DNA of 14,426 bases from DATGHS01 sp035307785 (GTDB lineage Bacteria > Planctomycetota > Planctomycetia > Gemmatales > Gemmataceae). How positions within the stretch are numbered: the first letter of the stretch is position 1; every line of letters begins with the position of its first letter. The position numbers and the translations under genes were made by a program. Positions 13,344 through 14,426 of the stretch are shown piece by piece. The notes under the pieces were generated by a model. That model did no database searches, had not been told where the DNA came from, and saw only the letters and a program-made list of their open reading frames with translations. The stretch covers positions 1-14,426 of the forward strand of contig DATGHS010000208.1 of assembly GCA_035307785.1 (NCBI GenBank), in the 5' to 3' direction.

Positions 13344-14426
13344 ATGCCTGCTCGCATTTTTCGCTTTGCCATCATCACTTTCTTTTTCACGGCGGTCTCC
13401 GCCCTGGCCCAGGAGCCAATTCGCTTCGCCCGCACGCCGGATATCGCGCCGGACGGTAGCCTTATTGCTTTCAGTTACCTCGGCAACATCTGGACCGTCG
13501 AGACGATTGGCGGCGTGGCCCGGCCGGTGACGATGCATGAAGCGCATGAATACTTCCCTGCCTTCAGCCCGGATGGGCGTTGGATCGCCTTTTCCTCGAA
13601 TCGCCACGGCGATTATGATGTTTACGTCGTATCGGTCCGTGGGGGTAAACCCCGGCGGTTGACTTACGACTCAGCCGGCGATTATGTGTGCGGTTGGACG
13701 CCGGATGGAAAATACGTCTTGTTCATGTCCACGCGCTCCACGGCCTACCCGCGCGCAGAAATGCTGTACCAAGTCTCGGTCGAGGGCGGGCAGGAAACGC
13801 CGCTCGGCGTGCGCGAAGGTAAAGACGTCGCCATTTCACCCAGGGGCGACACGCTGGCCTACGTTCGCGGCCCCGGCCTTTGGTATCGCAAGAGTTATCG
13901 CGGCTCGTCGCACGACGACATTTGGTTTTCCAATCTGGACGGCACCAATCAGCGCAAGGTCACGAGTTACAATGGCCAGGATTCGTCGCCGATGTGGTCG
14001 CCCGACGGCAGCCGGCTCTACTATGTGAGTGAAGAGTTCGGCCACGGGGCGAACATCGTCAGCATGAATTTGACCCCGGGCCCCAAAGGCTTGTTGCCCG
14101 GCAAGCCGATGCAACTTACCCACCATAACGACGAAAGCGTTCGCCGCGCCCGCATCAGCGGCAATGGCGAATGGATCGTCTACGAGTGCGGCACCGACCT
14201 TTGGGTGGCATCCACCAAGGACGGCAATTCGCGCAAAGTGCCGATCGAAGTCTACGCCGACGACAAGACCAACCCCGACCGAATTACAACCTTTACGAAC
14301 GGCATCACGGAATACGCCCCGTCGCCAGATGAAAAGCATTTCGCGTTCGTCGTCCATGGCGACATCTTCATGATGCCCGTGGCCGGGGGCAAAACCACGC
14401 GCGTCACCGATTCCGGAAGCTACGAA
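13344..14426 (+). CDS. Tricorn-like protease, N-terminal propeller part (truncated by window edge)
   Basis: This frame is open from ATG 13344 to the last base: 361 residues, C-terminus missing. Residues 1-22 are a signal peptide (MPARIFRFAIITFFFTAVSALA, then QEP). After it come PD40-type propeller blades: TPDIAPDGSLIAFSYLGNIW, FPAFSPDGRWIAFSSNRHGDYDVYVV, VCGWTPDGKYVLFMSTR, SPMWSPDGSRLYYVS and later blades, with GG[KV]xxR(L/V)T turns between them. This is the order seen at the N-terminus of tricorn peptidases (S41 family). In those, two propellers precede a PDZ domain and a Ser-type catalytic core in a protein of about 1000-1100 residues; those parts would lie to the right. The family hydrolyses peptides. 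An export signal suggests periplasmic action, unlike the archaeal cytoplasmic enzyme. The ribosome binding site is weak. A TolB-like non-catalytic protein remains possible. Confidence 0.85.
   Translation, partial: MPARIFRFAIITFFFTAVSALAQEPIRFARTPDIAPDGSLIAFSYLGNIWTVETIGGVARPVTMHEAHEYFPAFSPDGRWIAFSSNRHGDYDVYVVSVRGGKPRRLTYDSAGDYVCGWTPDGKYVLFMSTRSTAYPRAEMLYQVSVEGGQETPLGVREGKDVAISPRGDTLAYVRGPGLWYRKSYRGSSHDDIWFSNLDGTNQRKVTSYNGQDSSPMWSPDGSRLYYVSEEFGHGANIVSMNLTPGPKGLLPGKPMQLTHHNDESVRRARISGNGEWIVYECGTDLWVASTKDGNSRKVPIEVYADDKTNPDRITTFTNGITEYAPSPDEKHFAFVVHGDIFMMPVAGGKTTRVTDSGSYE

Noticed and set aside
13149..13607. Minus-strand open frame of 152 codons
   Set aside because: It overlaps the start of the tricorn-like gene antisense, with no domain or ribosome binding site.

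Overview
The window most likely comes from a planctomycete (Planctomycetota). This is inferred from gene content: very long secreted WD40 beta-propeller proteins, a secreted EF-hand protein in Gly/Pro-rich linkers, a signal-peptide-bearing tricorn-type protease, and moderately GC-rich DNA. No rRNA, tRNA, CRISPR array, transposase gene or phage gene is visible.

Layout. Positions 1-7584 hold five genes, all on the minus strand. In the direction of transcription they are a 1543-residue secreted WD40 protein (7584-2953), a YihX-like HAD phosphatase (2863-2255), serine hydroxymethyltransferase glyA (2216-978), a four-helix membrane protein (874-452), and the N-terminal THUMP part of an RlmL-type 23S rRNA methyltransferase that runs off the left edge (442-1). 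A 231-base divergent gap follows. On the plus strand come a second secreted WD40 protein (7816-10830, 1004 aa) and a secreted protein with a C-terminal YHS/TRASH-type Cys motif (10958-11659). This last gene converges on a minus-strand EF-hand gene (13064-11805), with a strong terminator hairpin between them. The EF-hand gene is divergent from a tricorn-like protease gene (13344 onward) that is cut by the right edge.

How the genes relate. The left part mixes housekeeping metabolism (one-carbon metabolism, phosphatase, rRNA modification). The right two thirds encode five predicted exported proteins, three of them built from beta-propellers. No shared pathway is proven.

The most unusual features are two. 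First, the two WD40 proteins contain, by my count, 35 and 21 blades (5x7 and 3x7), and the larger one shows a three-blade higher-order repeat. Second, nearly every gene 3' end carries a short near-palindrome or paired palindrome. These belong to at least four unrelated sequence families with a similar architecture, which suggests a dispersed REP-like element system or a repeated style of 3'-end structure.
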